Assembly (NCBI GenBank): GCA_963978545.1
Contig: OZ021725.1
Location: 90,879,305 to 90,943,304, forward strand
DNA length: 64,000 bases
Source: Linyphia triangularis
Lineage: Eukaryota; Arthropoda; Arachnida; Araneae; Linyphiidae
Reading direction: 5' to 3'
Shown here one piece after another: positions 50,061 to 62,101 of this stretch. A program made the translations under genes and the position numbers. Positions within the stretch are counted from its first letter, which is position 1; each line of letters begins with the position of its first letter. The notes under the pieces are model-generated. The model saw nothing but the letters and a program-made list of their open reading frames with translations. It had not been told where the DNA came from and searched no databases.

Positions 50061-50688
50061 TATATTTTTATTGATGCATATGACTTTAAAGTATAAAGGA
50101 TGTTGTTAGTACAGATTAAAAATATTCTTTAATTTTAATTAAATAAAAAATTTATCATATTAAGTTCGAAATTATTGTTTCTATTTTCTAGCTGTAGTAA
50201 AAATTTGCACTTTTGCAGAAAATAATTACAATTTAAACTGCCTTATATTAATAAATAAAATATTATCTGATTGTAATGCTTTTAGATAACTCTCTCAATT
50301 ACTATAGTATTTTATTGAAAAAGTTAAAAAAAAAAAAAAGTTTAAATATCTTTGGTTACGTGTAACTAATTCATATGCTTTAAAATAAATCTGGTATAAA
50401 AGAAAAACGTTAGTCAATCAATTTATGTAATCAAGTAACGTATTTAATTTAAATTAATTTTCGTAGCAAATCTCCTGCATCTGAGCCCCTCCCCCATTTA
50501 AAAAATGCAGAATGAAAAATTATTCAATTCTCCATTTTACTATTTTACACTTAAAATATTTTATAATATATATCTTCCATCTTATTATTTAATAATCCTT
50601 CTATAATTGTACTCAAACACGTTATTAACAAGGAAATACATAGCTGACTTTTTCTTTTCGTTTAATATATATATATATTAATTATTCT
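50061..50688. other. AT-rich stretch, no gene
   Basis: AT-rich DNA with a short (TA)n at about 50663-50678. No gene. Confidence 0.4.
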
Positions 50689-50689
50689 A

Positions 50690-50745
50690 TAGACACTACA
50701 AAGCATACCACAAACTGTCACTCTCTAGAAAAATCTCTAACCGAC

Positions 50746-50779
<34 letters not shown>

Positions 50780-51362
50780 ACCTCTCGTGTAAACCAGAAA
50801 ACGTCATGCCATGCATAGGTTATATATAAGCTTAAAAAAAATAGAAAAATTTGTTTTCATACATATCATAAATGGGGATTAAAATAAAGGGGCTATTAAC
50901 ACAGACATAGACACACAGATTACTACATTTTTTCAGAGAATGTTATCAAATTTTGAATATGTTTTAGCTGAATCATTAGTGAACAAAGGATCAGTTCTTA
51001 AAATCTCTTAAAAGAACACCACTCATTTACCAACTACCACTCTCTTGTAGCATCTCTAGCTGACATAAAAAATTCGTGTGCACCAGAAATCACCAGGCAA
51101 TGCACATGTTACATATGATCATAAAGTAAAATAGAGAAAACAGTTTTTGCATACAAATTATAAATGATTTTTAAAACAAAGGGGTAATTTACACATAGAC
51201 AACAACGAAATTTTTTTGTAGAAAATTGCACCAAACTTTAACTACGTTTCCAGCTGTCCCATTAGTGAACAAAGCCAGAAATCAATTTCTATAAACATTA
51301 AAAAGCACACCACTCCTTTAAAAACTACCACTCTCTAGTAACATCTCTAACCGACATAAAAA
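50690..51362 (+). repeat. Tandem repeat, ~291-319 bp unit, ~2.2 copies
   Basis: The landmark CACTCTCTAG (CACTCTCTTG in copy 2) followed by ATCTCTAACCGACAT lies at 50719, 51038 and 51329. Copies 1 and 2 also share GTGYAMACCAGAAA, CATTAGTGAACAAAG and AAAGGGGYWATT. Copy 1 holds a run of 30 A (50749-50778). Confidence 0.8.
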
Positions 51363-52530
51363 AAGAAATATATAATAAAAAGAAGAAGACGAATAAAAGA
51401 ACAAACAGTTTGACTACTAAGCCTCGTCTTGTCCATATGAGTGAAAGATGCTGGAAAGGAAATTCAATCTGATACTTAAGACATTGACTTTGCTGAAAAG
51501 CCCAGAACAAACAGCCATTGCAATGGGGTATGGCTGGGGTTCGATAAGGTGTAAGACACAGTGACAATGGTTATGGCTCAAGTCGCAATGATGTACGGAT
51601 GCTTCTTAAATGGTGGACATATAACGTAGTGAATTATACCCGGATAGGGAAGTAGCCTGCATAGGAGGAGATAAGGCTCCTGATGGGGGTTGGGTAGTGA
51701 CTTCTTTTGCAATTGTTTTGTTTTAGTGGTGGTGTTATCTGGTAGGGTTTTAGTGTTATTGTGCTAATTAAAAACACTTGCGTTTTTGTTTTTTTCATAT
51801 TGGGTTCACTGAGTTGAAATGTCTTGATGAAGGTTGTGATACTGACGTTGACTTCAGTGTTTTGTACACTGTGTTGATAATAATTGCCCGGCGTTGACAT
51901 ATCATCTGAGATGTTATTTCAAATTCCTTTGAGGATACATGTATTAAGTCGAAATGTTGGGATATTTCACAGGGTTTTCAATTTGTTCATTCCAATTTGA
52001 GCGTGATTTTTTAAAATCTGTTTATTATACAGAAAGCTTTCAAATGAAATTGAAGTTGTTTTAAATTAAGTAAAATAAGCTACGATGCTTTTAAGAACTT
52101 TAATAATATGCAAATACAAATAGAATTCGAACGTTATTATATATAATTAATATTTTTCTGTTAAACATATCAACGAATGTTTATTATGAAATCTATAAAT
52201 TTATTTATTATAACATGTTATTTTAATTGTACATTTACATTAAAAAATGTAACTAATCACAATAGAAACTAAACTAATTAAAAGGCCGACATTTAAAATT
52301 CAACAATAATGAAACTCAATTAACGTTTCCTCTATTTGTATTTCACTATTTGTGTTTTATTGGATTACATTGAAAAAAAAATTTACATACTGAGACGGAA
52401 TCATTATATGCGCGAATAAATACTTAGGCTATATTGAGTCCCAAAAATTGTTATTAGCATTTGGTTATGATGCAACCAAATGACAGTAGCTTTACAGTGA
52501 ATTTTTACAGTTATAATAAAGAGCATTATC
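51363..52530. other. Weak skew pattern then AT-rich, no gene
   Basis: 51380-51660 is more complex, and 51660-51900 is G+T-rich (GGGGGTTGGGTAGTGAC, GTGGTGGTGTTATCTGG), perhaps half of an island. The rest is AT-rich. The 80- and 88-codon minus readings are not recognised. Confidence 0.35.
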
Positions 52531-52539
52531 GAGTAGTAA

Positions 52540-53420
52540 TGACATTCCGGTCTCCTATCTCTAACAATTATTAGCATCTTCATACATTTATATCAAACAA
52601 ACTCGTCCTTCGGATAATTATGCAGCAGTTGCTATCTGCAATTTTCATTAGCAGTGAGGATGCGGTGATATCACCAAAATATTATTGTTTCCTCTCTACC
52701 TCACCACTTTATATGACACTTGAAGGCCACCATTGTAGTATGGTTTTAACACTTCTAGTATAAAAACTAATGCTTCTATCATAAAGAATGAGCTTATATG
52801 TTCCGATTTGGGAACTTGCTGATGGTTACCATATAGCATGATAAACTTTTGACATTTGTTATAAGAGCAATAATAGTGGTGTTATGGTAAAGTCCCATGT
52901 CTAAGAAAAGTTACCCCTTCTGAAGCAGCAATGGTATTTCTATTTCATAGCCTCGTCTTCACAAATAAATTGCGTCCATCCCCCTCTTATAGACAGACCC
53001 GTCCCTCAGATAAGTACGCAACAGATGTCGTCCGATGATTAATTAGTCCCTCCAAAGGAAAATTTGTAAAAATTCGCCGACTCCAGTTATTAATCGATTT
53101 ATAATTCGGTTCCCAAATTAATCTTGTCCCAATGATATATGGGTCCTCCCTTTAATCCTTTGCAACGCGAGTCAACTTTTATTTTTGAGGGGGGAGGGGA
53201 GGGGAGTTATCTGGCCTATCGAACGGTTAAAGTGAAATTAAGCGTAGGGTTGGGGAAATATGTTTGGGAATAGGCCGTGCGGAAAACTGACAATGGGTTA
53301 ATGAATGAGGGTGTTCGAAGTTGGTGGTTGGTGAGAGAAAAATTGCTCCGGAAGATCCCGTGTACCACGGATGGCCAACTTCCGAGTCGAAGACAAAGTG
53401 GGGGGTGGTTTTTCCTTCCG
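52540..53420. other. Skew-flip island 22 (homeodomain-type sites)
   Basis: C-rich left portion (52975-53005: CATCCCCCTCTTATAGAC). Core 53010-53130 has TGATTAAT (53036-53043, an exact match to the Exd/Hox composite TGATTDAT), TATTAATCGATTTATAA and CCAAATTAATC. G-runs on the right (53189-53204; 53398-53408), then GTTGGTGGTTGG. Candidate developmental regulatory element; inference. Confidence 0.5.
53036..53043 (+). promoter_or_regulatory. Exd/Hox-type composite site TGATTAAT
   Basis: Exact match to the Pbx/Exd-Hox consensus TGATTDAT within island 22. In AT-rich DNA a single match can arise by chance. Confidence 0.3.
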
Positions 53421-53700
53421 TGAAGATGACCCTCTAACTAAGCCATCATGCAGCGTCACTTCCAGCATCTCTTACAAAAATTTTGATTTTATAGTTTATA
53501 TGAACGTCCACAAATTCTCCTATTGAATACTTATTGGACAATATCGCCTCTAGATAGCAAACTTTAGCATTTAATTTCATTAAACATCCTGAAATCCTCA
53601 TTCGATGCTTCTCTGTGGCAGATTTTGTTATATGATATGAAATACTTTCAGTTAATGTTAAGGCAAATTGCTGGTTCCATGGAGATGCCTCAGATTTTAT

Positions 53701-53758
53701 GTTAATTTTTCTCCACTATACAATACACTTGAAGATAGTGTTCCTTTAACGAGTAAGG
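53701..53758 (-). repeat. Inverted copy of the 54127-54183 segment
   Basis: Its reverse complement reads TTACTCGTTAAAGGAACACT, then ATCTTCAAGTG, a 4-bp insertion, and TATAGTGGAGAAAA. This matches 54131-54178 closely. Copies in opposite orientation about 370 bp apart could form a stem-loop. Confidence 0.75.
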
Positions 53759-54146
53759 GTGCATTCTCAGGGTCAGATTTCGTTACGACATTCAACATCT
53801 AGAAGTTCATATTGAAAGAACAGAAATGCCATTTGTTTAAAATCTTTTGTTCAGTAAAAACTTTTAGGCAAATGAAGAAACTCAGGTTTCTGTAAAAACA
53901 TGTAATTTAAAACAGTTTCTGTAAAGCTTTTGGGAAAATGAAGAATCGTTGATATTTTAAAATAAAAATTATCAAGTTGTGACTAAGGTGCTCTTCCCCC
54001 TTGTTCATCAACACTCCTCCCCAAGTACCCTTCTCTTCCTCCTAGGTTTTCTAAGCAAATCTGTATTGATTCACTTTGAGAATTATTTTTGCTTCGCTAA
54101 CGGAAATATTGCATGATCTGATAATGTACCTTTACTCGTTAAAAGG

Positions 54147-54496
54147 ACACTATCATCAAGTGTATAGTGGAGAAAATGTTACATTAAATAGAAGGTAATG
54201 TTGAGCTCAAGCTTTAGGAGTCGAATGTTTGCTTTACATGTCTCCAATGAGCTTAGTGTTTTATATAGAGTTAGAATAATTTTTAACCCTCTAGTGTATA
54301 ATTTTTTCTTCGTAGTCACTAACGTAGTACACTATCTTCAAGTGTATAGTGGAGAAAATGTTACATTAAATAGAAGGCAATGTTGAGTTCAAGCCTTAGG
54401 AGTCGAATGTTTGCTTTACATGTCTCCAATGAGCTTAGTGTCTTATGTATAGTTAGAATAATTTTTAACCCTCTAGTGAATAATTTTTCTTCGTGA
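54147..54496 (+). repeat. Tandem duplication, 182-bp unit, 2 copies
   Basis: 54147-54328 is repeated at 54329-54496, both starting ACACTATC(A/T)TCAAGTGTA and containing GTCGAATGTTTGCTTTACAT and TTAACCCTCTAGTG. Only a handful of substitutions separate the copies, so the duplication is recent. Confidence 0.92.
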
Positions 54497-54677
54497 TGCA
54501 ACTGTGTTTATTACAAAAAGTATACTACTAAAACTACTTTCTTAAGTATGAACTTTCTTAGTATGACAAATATAATAGGTTAACCATTCCAAATTGCAAT
54601 AAAATACATTAATTATTACTCAAATTTTACTCCCAAACTGTGTAGCATATATGTTACAATATGCACTAGAGGGTTAA
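54283..54677. mobile_element. piggyBac-type TTAA element (MITE)
   Basis: TTAACCCTCTAGTG at 54465-54478 is the exact inverse of CACTAGAGGGTTAA at 54664-54677: 14-bp perfect inverted repeats with outer TTAA. This fits the piggyBac layout of a TTAA target duplication plus a TIR beginning CCC. The same terminus occurs at 54283-54296 because the 182-bp tandem duplication copied it. The element is therefore either 213 bp (54465-54677) or a 395-bp form with an internal duplicated end. No transposase reading. Confidence 0.7.
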
Positions 54678-54879
54678 GTGGTTGATCGCAAAAAAATTAT
54701 AATTTTTTTCAAACTGGCTCTACATTTAAAAGAATAAAAAAAAAAAATACCTGTCTAAAATTTCAATGTTTTAGTACACACACGAAAAAAAAAGAAGGGA
54801 AAAAAAATGCCTTAGGTATAGTTCCAAGTCACATAAAATAACGATCACTTTATTTTAAAGATTCTGCAAGAATGTCACA

Positions 54880-55370
54880 TCGGGTTTACCACTCGGCTAA
54901 CAAACATGGACTATCTCTTACCTCCTATCCACACGTCTCACTACCTCCCCTGTAATTTATAATCACTTCAACTCCTAAATACGAACCGATACTTTCCCAG
55001 CCCAAGGTATTTCGAACCGGATTACACATCAGGCGATACAAGCCCAATCCGAATAAGTGACCGAAAACGCAAACTAAGTTAGACTCGCGCGTACCAGAGA
55101 AACCCAATTACTCATCAACTGAAGGAAAACCTGATATCCCCTCTAAACCACACACCTCAGCCTTTAAAACCCGTCATATTCCACCTAAAAATGAATCTTC
55201 CCAAACCAAAAGCGACCTGTCATCTTACCTTGCAACAGACCCGCCTTCTTTGTTAGAGGGTCTCCCTATCCACCAAACACGATTATTATTAAAGAGTAGG
55301 AAAATCTTTCTGTGCCACGCATTAAAGAACCAACGTCGAAGAAGGCATTTTTTTTCTCTTCTGTTTAAAT
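54880..55370. other. Skew-flip island 23
   Basis: 54890-55250 is A+C-rich with many CpG and CC dinucleotides. The right side is replaced by the SINE at 55398, with a G+T-leaning stretch beyond (55645-55720). A 60-codon minus reading is unrecognised. Confidence 0.4.
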
Positions 55371-55386
55371 CCCTTGCAGCTAAACA

Positions 55387-55396
55387 CATAAAAATA
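55387..55396 (+). repeat. Target-site duplication, 5' side of SINE 2
   Basis: CATAAAAATA, matching CATAAAATTA at 55580-55589 with one mismatch. Confidence 0.55.
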
Positions 55397-55397
55397 T

Positions 55398-55579
55398 ATG
55401 CCGACCAAACGGTATAGTGGTTAGCGTGCTAGCTTCTAGACCGCGAGGTTGCGGGTTCGAGTCCCGTGTTAGGCATGGGTGTTTGTAAATGTATGTTGGC
55501 TTGTCTAATGACGAATGTTTCGGTGTATTAGCCTTCGTGTTGCTGACGGCGCCAGATAATCTGAAAACAACCAACCAAC
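55398..55579 (+). mobile_element. tRNA-derived SINE, copy 2
   Basis: Same family and orientation as 2610-2792, about 96-97% identical by eye. A box TAGTGGTTAGCG at 55415-55426, B box GGTTCGAGTCC at 55454-55464, CCAA-repeat tail. Compared with copy 1 it lacks 2 nt in the GTATTAGCC region. Full length, with a near-perfect 10-bp target duplication. Confidence 0.9.
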
Positions 55580-55589
55580 CATAAAATTA
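55580..55589 (+). repeat. Target-site duplication, 3' side of SINE 2
   Basis: CATAAAATTA, partner of 55387-55396. Confidence 0.5.
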
Positions 55590-56370
55590 CATTGTTACAA
55601 AAGTGTACTGTATTCTGAATCTGTATATTTACAGCTTTAAATAGCACGTCGGTGTACGAAAGAGACACCCATTGCAACAAAAATAATTGGTTTGTTGTCA
55701 TCGGGCTCCTTGGCTTTCTTTTTACGGATTTTCTAAAAATTAGTTTTTAATCGGTTCTAATTGTGAAAGTAAATTACTTTTTAAAACTATATTTCAATCT
55801 TTAAGAAATATTATGTCGTTAACGTATAAAAGGACTTTTAAAAAGCGAACAACTTATTCGTCAACTTTTGTAATATCTCTTTGAGTTTTGATTTTCTTAT
55901 CCTAATTTTTTTAGAAATATAATTTTTTTGGGTTATAAAATACGAATATATATGGTTTTCAGCGCACTACCTTACTTCTAAAAAATACGAAAAACTATTC
56001 CAGAAATTTTATATTAAGCAGTAACAACTTATCAATAACTGCACCGATTTTTATATCTGTTATCAACAATGTATTATTTTACGTAAAACAAATGGTCTGT
56101 TAATATATAATGCAATTATAAAGGCTATAGAAATTGCAATTCTTTTACAAAATTGATGGTCGAACAAACCACCATTATTGAAGGTATGCACCATTACAAA
56201 AATAAGAGACTTTAGGAAATCAATCATCAGAAATTTACTATTCTTTAGATTACTCACTGTTAAAATGTCTATACACAAGGCAATAAACAAAGGTGGGCAT
56301 CTAAGAGTAGTGACATTACGTGCAAAACTTTCACAGGACTAGATGTTGCAAAATGAATGTCATCGCTCAT
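55590..56370. other. AT-rich stretch, no gene
   Basis: AT-rich DNA apart from a G+T-leaning patch at 55645-55720. Nothing else recognised. Confidence 0.4.
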
Positions 56371-56718
56371 TTTCTGTGGTATCAGCAAAAGCAGCTTGGT
56401 TCCCTCTTGCGTAACAAGGTACAATTTTTAAAGGATAGAAGAGACACTCTTTACTGCAGAAGTCTCCAATGTCGTCGAAAAGATGGATAGAAATTGGAGA
56501 GCGCGCCATCATCAAAACCGAAGATTTGATTCAATTACCAGAGAAAGACGCACGACGAAAAAGGAAATAGCCGGGTTAATCGGAGAGGCAGGCACACTCT
56601 GGCAGTCTTTATATTAGTATTAGCTTTAATTTCGAAACAGGAGGGGAAGGCAATACTTTCGTTTTAATTCGTCGAAGACGAACATTTCTTTGCGTTTAAA
56701 GCTCATTTGCGTAGTTTT

Positions 56719-56751
56719 CCCTCTCCCCCCTACCCTTTACATATTCCCCCC
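56719..56751 (-). other. C-run cluster (G-rich on the minus strand)
   Basis: CCC, CCCCCC, CCC and CCCCCC runs separated by 3, 2 and about 10 nt. This is near a quadruplex pattern on the minus strand, but the last loop is long. Confidence 0.45.
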
Positions 56752-56954
56752 TGTGTATGTAGTACGTGTTATTCGAAGGGTTTCTCGATAATTGCGTCAA
56801 ATTCGCAAGCGTCACGTACCCCGGAATCCGCTTTGAGTTCATAAAAGTTGCAGAGTCAACCTAAAAGATTATTCTGGTCGGTCTTCCTTCTGGTGTAATC
56901 ACTCCCCAGTTTTAGAGATGGAGATGTTTAATAGCCCTCAATAACGCGCAGTTA

Positions 56955-56974
56955 GGGAGGGGGGGGGGGGAGGG
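56955..56974 (+). other. G-quadruplex motif
   Basis: GGG, A, a run of 12 G, A, GGG. The long run can supply two tracts, giving a canonical four-tract motif. Confidence 0.6.
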
Positions 56975-57759
56975 TGTTTTACGCGCAAAAAGCACATGGG
57001 CATAATAATGTAAGGGACGGGTTGTTTCTAACTGCTTTAAACGTGCGCGTGCATGGGAGATGGTTGGTCTGCGATGATGGCAGAACGGTTTTGTGTGTAC
57101 TCGTGGAATTAAACCAGGATTCATGCGAGTCGAATTGAGAGCTTGTAAAATAAAAGTTTTATGTTGTTGCTTTGAAGTGAGAGCTCGTCGAACAAGGGTT
57201 TGGATGTTAGGTAAGAAAAAGCTTTCACTTACGGTGGCTTGTAAAAAAGTATGGTTTAATCTCCTTTATGGAGGATGCTGGGTATAAAAATAAGGCACAA
57301 TGCCCATAATGCTTGCTTGAAATCGTGAGAGTTACTTTGCGAGGAGGATTTCGACATTTGATTACAATTTTTTTTCGTCTGTTTTTCATATTTTTCTCAC
57401 TTCATATCTTGTCCAGCAGATGGTCCAGTGTTGAGGTATGCTACCCGAGACCTGGTCATCTGAAGTTTTTATCCTAGAATCTTAAATTTTTTTTTAAAGT
57501 CGGTAGGTGAGATGACAAATGAAATATATTACATGGTCGCGTTTTTGGAATGTTCGCTGAAAGTTGTCAGGAGATTCTCCAATGTGAAAGGTGACTGTCT
57601 TCTTCTAGGACTAGTATCACTCCATAATTTCAAAACAACCAACCATCACTTGTCCAATTAATGGAAAGACTGATTTTAAATCAATAGGGCAGACATGGAT
57701 CAATATTTAAAAATGTTATTATCATATAGTAAAGCTTTATGCTTATTTTTATAGCAGCT

Positions 57760-57763
<4 letters not shown>

Positions 57764-57796
<33 letters not shown>
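57764..57796. repeat. (TA)n microsatellite
   Basis: About 15 TA units in AT-rich DNA. Confidence 0.9.
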
Positions 57797-57802
<6 letters not shown>

Positions 57803-57911
57803 GTCCATAAAAATATTCGAAAATATGGTATGAGAAAGCAAAGAAGAAATCATCCTATACAGCTTAAAAAATTGAAAAAATTATCTACGTATGGAAAGAA
57901 TCTAGATCAAT

Positions 57912-58235
57912 TGAAAATTCACAGAGCTTTCCTTTCGAGAAAGCTTGAGAAAGCAGGAAGGGAGGAAAAATCACCAATATTATACAAATGAATGAATTGA
58001 ACAATCACTAAGCTTTCCTTTCAAGAAATTTTGAGAAAGTAGAAAACAAAAAAAAAATCTTCAATGACATATAAAAGGTTTAACTGAATAATAACAGGGC
58101 TTTTCTTTCGAAAAAGTTTAAGAAAAAAAAATCAAATTCACTAATAGCATATAATAGGTTAAAAGATAATCCACATAAGATATGAAACACTAGATCAATT
58201 TTAAGACAATTACAGTTCTTTCCTTTCAGCAAAAA
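57912..58235 (+). repeat. Degenerate tandem repeat, ~85-110 bp unit, 3-4 copies
   Basis: AGCTTTCCTTTCGAGAAAG, AGCTTTCCTTTCAAGAAAT, GGCTTTTCTTTCGAAAAAG and a partial TTCTTTCCTTTCAGC recur, each preceded by an ATCAATTG or AACAATCAC-like word and followed by TTGAGAAAG and AAAAATC(A/T)CCAAT-like sequence. Confidence 0.7.
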
Positions 58236-58820
58236 CTTCTAACCAATCTGATCTGGAGTGTCCCTCTGGAGAATCGAGCATTAAAGCAGGGACCCCGTTG
58301 ACCTTCTTCCTTGTCCCGGGGGCTAAGTCCAGCAATTCCAGGGGAATTAAGGACGTGCCCTCGTCTTAAAGGGTTCAATGCAAGAAAGCCCCCGCAATCA
58401 ATTGTTGTCTTTCCGCCGCGGATTCGGTATTAGGGTAAATTATGATCTATTTCTGGCGGCGTTGACGGGGTTTATCGGGGCACTAAAACAATGCCCGGGT
58501 AATGCGGGGAGATGGTTTACTGCTGCTGCCCGGATGACTGGCCAGTGGTCAGTTCTCATATGCAGTCTGATGGGAATAAAGCTTAGGGATAGAATCTAGG
58601 GAGTAAGTGAGTTTTGAGGTTTTGTTTGGTGGTTTATTTGGTGAGTATTTCTGGTTTAATGCCACTTAAGAGGGACTTCCGTAAAATTTTTTCCCTACTA
58701 AAATGTAAGAGAAAGTCTCTATTTGTGGTAATATGTATAGTTTATGAGAGTAGGCTTTTCGTAAAATTAGATTTCATTAAATCTCCTAAGCAAATTAAAT
58801 ATAGACAGTCACACTGGTGA
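58200..58820. other. Skew-flip island 25
   Basis: Left A+C-leaning flank (58195-58260). Core 58260-58500 contains GGGGAATTAAGG, GCAATCAATTG and several CpGs. Right G+T-rich flank (58595-58660: GTTTTGTTTGGTGG). A 73-codon plus reading (58378-58599) is unrecognised. Confidence 0.5.
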
Positions 58821-59290
58821 TGCTAGGAAGGGAAGAGGGAGATAGACTGTTGGTCATTTTCTTTTAAAATTTTAAGCATTTATGACAATATCGTTAAAAG
58901 TTTGCAGACCCTCACCTCTCTTTTAACACACACTTTTTCTCTTTTTTATTTTAAGTCATTGCCAATGGGAAAAGTTTTGTAGCGCTGACATTATATTTTA
59001 GTTGCATATGTGTTTTTTGTCATCTGCAAGTAAACTTTTCTGAAATGATACTCAAAATGATTAATTTTTAATATCCTATAAACAGTTACATACAGGTATT
59101 TTTCTTTACATTTTATCTTTTCCTCTGTTTTATTATACATTATCAACAATAATTGTTGAATACTCACACCTACATTTGAATTCAGAGCTTCATCTAAATA
59201 CTTGAGCACGTTCCATAGTCTATTTTATGCTAAGTAATTTTCTTTGCAAATATTCGGTGTGCCTGACGAGGCTTACTTCATTTAACGAAG
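58821..59290. other. AT-rich stretch, no gene
   Basis: Nothing recognised. Confidence 0.4.
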
Positions 59291-59299
59291 TAAAATGTT

Positions 59300-60240
59300 C
59301 TGTGCGATTCATGAAGATCGAAGAGGTGATAAAACCCGATTCATAAAACATCAAATCTTTCCGCGCAAATCATTCCATGATCAACCATGCACACAAACAA
59401 CAATCTGCACACGAACAACACATTTTCCATCATACGATATCCCCCAATTTTCTTCAATCGTCACTTTAATATCCCTCAATCGATAGCAACTCAAGGGGGT
59501 AAGACCCCCCTCCTCTCCCCTCAATAACTCCCCCACCCCATACAAACATCAACAACATTCCTAAATATAAAAACCAACCCCACAAACACAAGTCAGCAGA
59601 TATCTTCTCTTAAAATCGGTTTGAAGAGATTTAAACCCGATACGACAGACATTCTCAAACCGAAAGCAAAAAAACGATTTAAAAATCTTGAGATTCCCAC
59701 TTCCAAGGATCTCATTCCTTTCGACTTTCGGAATCTCCGAAGATTTCGGGGGATGATTTCTTGTCTCCGGAGGGGGGCATCAAACGATCGCTTTGATGGG
59801 GTGCCGGAGAAGAAGGGGTTATTATTCGCGGTTTATTGCACATCCCTTCGAATCGTCAGGCTCAATCGTAATTCAAGAGAAAGGGGATAGAGCCTATTTG
59901 CATACATATATCTGGTTTTTTGTATTCCCCCGCCATCTTTTCATGTTATAGAGATGAAGGGGAGGTTTTCTTAGAAGGGCTATCACGCTTGCCGCATTTT
60001 GATGTGTCATTATTGGCGGTGCTCGGTCGCTTCACTCGTTGAATTTTTCACGTTGTCTTCTTATATTCAGATCGCTTTTCCGGAGGGGGGTTTGGTTTGT
60101 AGGGGGTGATTTGACGAAACGGAGCGATTTGGCTGGGGTGAAGCTTTGGATTTTTAAAGTGGTGGCCGTAATGTGGTTGAATCGGTGCAAGCTGTTTCTT
60201 AATCTGTGTTTATTAGGATTTGTAATTAATTTTTAATTAT
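59300..60240. other. Skew-flip island 26
   Basis: By hand count, 59521-59580 has 27 A, 23 C, 0 G and 10 T; 60061-60180 has 22 A, 12 C, 45 G and 41 T. C-runs cluster at 59505-59537 and G-runs at 59771-59776 and 60082-60106. This is the clearest case of the window-wide pattern. An 89-codon reading (59621-59890) is lysine/arginine-rich with no recognised domain. The right edge overlaps a tandem repeat. Confidence 0.6.
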
Positions 60241-60920
60241 ATGCCTGATCGTTTTAAAAAGTAGTTGCATTACAAGATGATCTATGCATTTTCTTCCAAA
60301 TTGCTAACAGATTTCATTTCCTCGGTAAAAATAAGGTTTATATTTCTCTTATTGATTTTCATCAATTTGGTTTTTGAAGAACTGAATTCTTCCACATAAG
60401 TTCATTTTAGAAAAAAAAAAAATGGTTTCTGCATTCGTTGAATTTTTCACGTTGTCTTCTTAAATTCAGATTGCTTTTCTGGATTTTTTTTCCTGGCGTC
60501 TATTGATTGTCCTCAATCTGATATTTAAATAACCAAATTATTCAAAATAAGGTTAACTTGGAAAGAATAATAGACAGAAAAGACCGTCGTTGACTATTTT
60601 AAGTCAACTGAGTCAGTAGGGAATATTTTTTCTAACCCTATTGATTCTCATCAATTTGATTTTTGAGGAAGCGAATTCTTCCACATAAGTTCATTTTGGA
60701 AAGAAAATTCGTTGAGGCATTCGTTGAATTTTTCACGTTGTCTTCTTAATTTCAGATCGCTTGAATGGAAGTTTTTTTTTCTGGCGTCTATTGATTCTCC
60801 TCAATCTGATATTTTAAGGAACCAAATTATTCAAAATAAGGTTAACTTGGAAAGAATAATCGTCAGAAAAGACCGTCGTTGACTATTTAGCTGAGTCAGT
60901 AGGGAATATTTTTCGGTATT
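60037..60920 (+). repeat. Nested tandem repeat, ~286-bp unit (3 copies, copy 1 with a different middle)
   Basis: CGTTGAATTTTTCACGTTGT starts at 60037, 60436 and 60722. Copies 2 and 3 match over their length (TGGCGTCTATTGATT, GGTTAACTTGGAAAGAATAA, GACCGTCGTTGACTATTT). Copy 1 shares only the start and the end (TTATTGATTTTCATCAATTT...CTTCCACATAAGTTCATTTT), with unrelated sequence between. Inside a unit, TATTGATTSTCMTCAATYTG recurs about 145 bp apart, so the unit is itself a diverged dimer. Confidence 0.82.
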
Positions 60921-61690
60921 TTTTTTATAGAGTATTTAGTGTTTAGTGGATTGCATAGAGCAAGATAATTTCTAAGATGAGCATTTCTCTATCAAAGAAT
61001 ATATCGTGCATGGCGCATTGTGTATCATAGATCATAAAATGGGATAACATAAGAGTTAATCATAGAGTTTGAGGATTTTTCTCATTTGTGTTCATCAATT
61101 TTATTTTAAAATATCAAGAAGAAAGGAACTCTAAATACTTTTACTTAAATCTTAACAATACTGGTTAAATTATTTTCCCAGTTCCTTTTCTTCAAAAGTC
61201 TGCGTTTTCCACAGAGCACTAAAATATGAAAAACATTGGCTGATAATGGAAATTCCTCTTAGACTGTAAAATAGTTATATTCAAATATATTGGTGATACA
61301 AATTATTTAACTGGGTTTATATTATTTGATAACATATTATAATTAATACTGTTGTAGAATGCAAGAGTTGTTACGTTTTAAATACAAATGGTTTCGTAAA
61401 GCTGTTACTAATTAAAATATGTTGAAGTGATATGAATAAATTTACCGTAAATTTTTTGGCAGGTAGGCTTTCATTTTTAAGGTAGGATAACAATCCTCTG
61501 AGGAATTCTCTGTACAAAAGGGATGGTACTTATTTTTCAAATATTGTATCAAATCAAATGGGGGGGGGGGGGGGGAAAGAAAAAAAAAACATTTTATTAA
61601 TTTTACATGTTTGCTCCAAGTTAAAAATTTAGATTTCATACTTCAAAAAACTGTTTCGATTTCCAAATATTAATAATTTTACATAATGTC
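60921..61690. other. AT-rich stretch with a G-run
   Basis: AT-rich DNA. A run of 16 G (61560-61575) is followed by an A-run. No gene. Confidence 0.45.
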
Positions 61691-61699
61691 TTGTAACAC

Positions 61700-62101
<402 letters not shown>

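Larger units (their letters stand above)
56380..57380. other. Skew-flip island 24 (C-runs left, G-runs right)
   Basis: A cluster of C-runs at 56719-56751 lies left of a G4-type tract at 56955-56974. The right flank 57060-57260 is G+T-rich (GATGGTTGGTCTGCGATG, TGTGTGTACTCGTGG). The core includes GCGCGCC and TAATCGGAG. The 64- and 70-codon readings on opposite strands are not recognised. Confidence 0.5.

Noticed and set aside
59621..59890. 89-codon Lys/Arg-rich plus reading
   Set aside because: No known motif, no poly(A) signal or promoter tied to it, and it lies within a skew-flip island.
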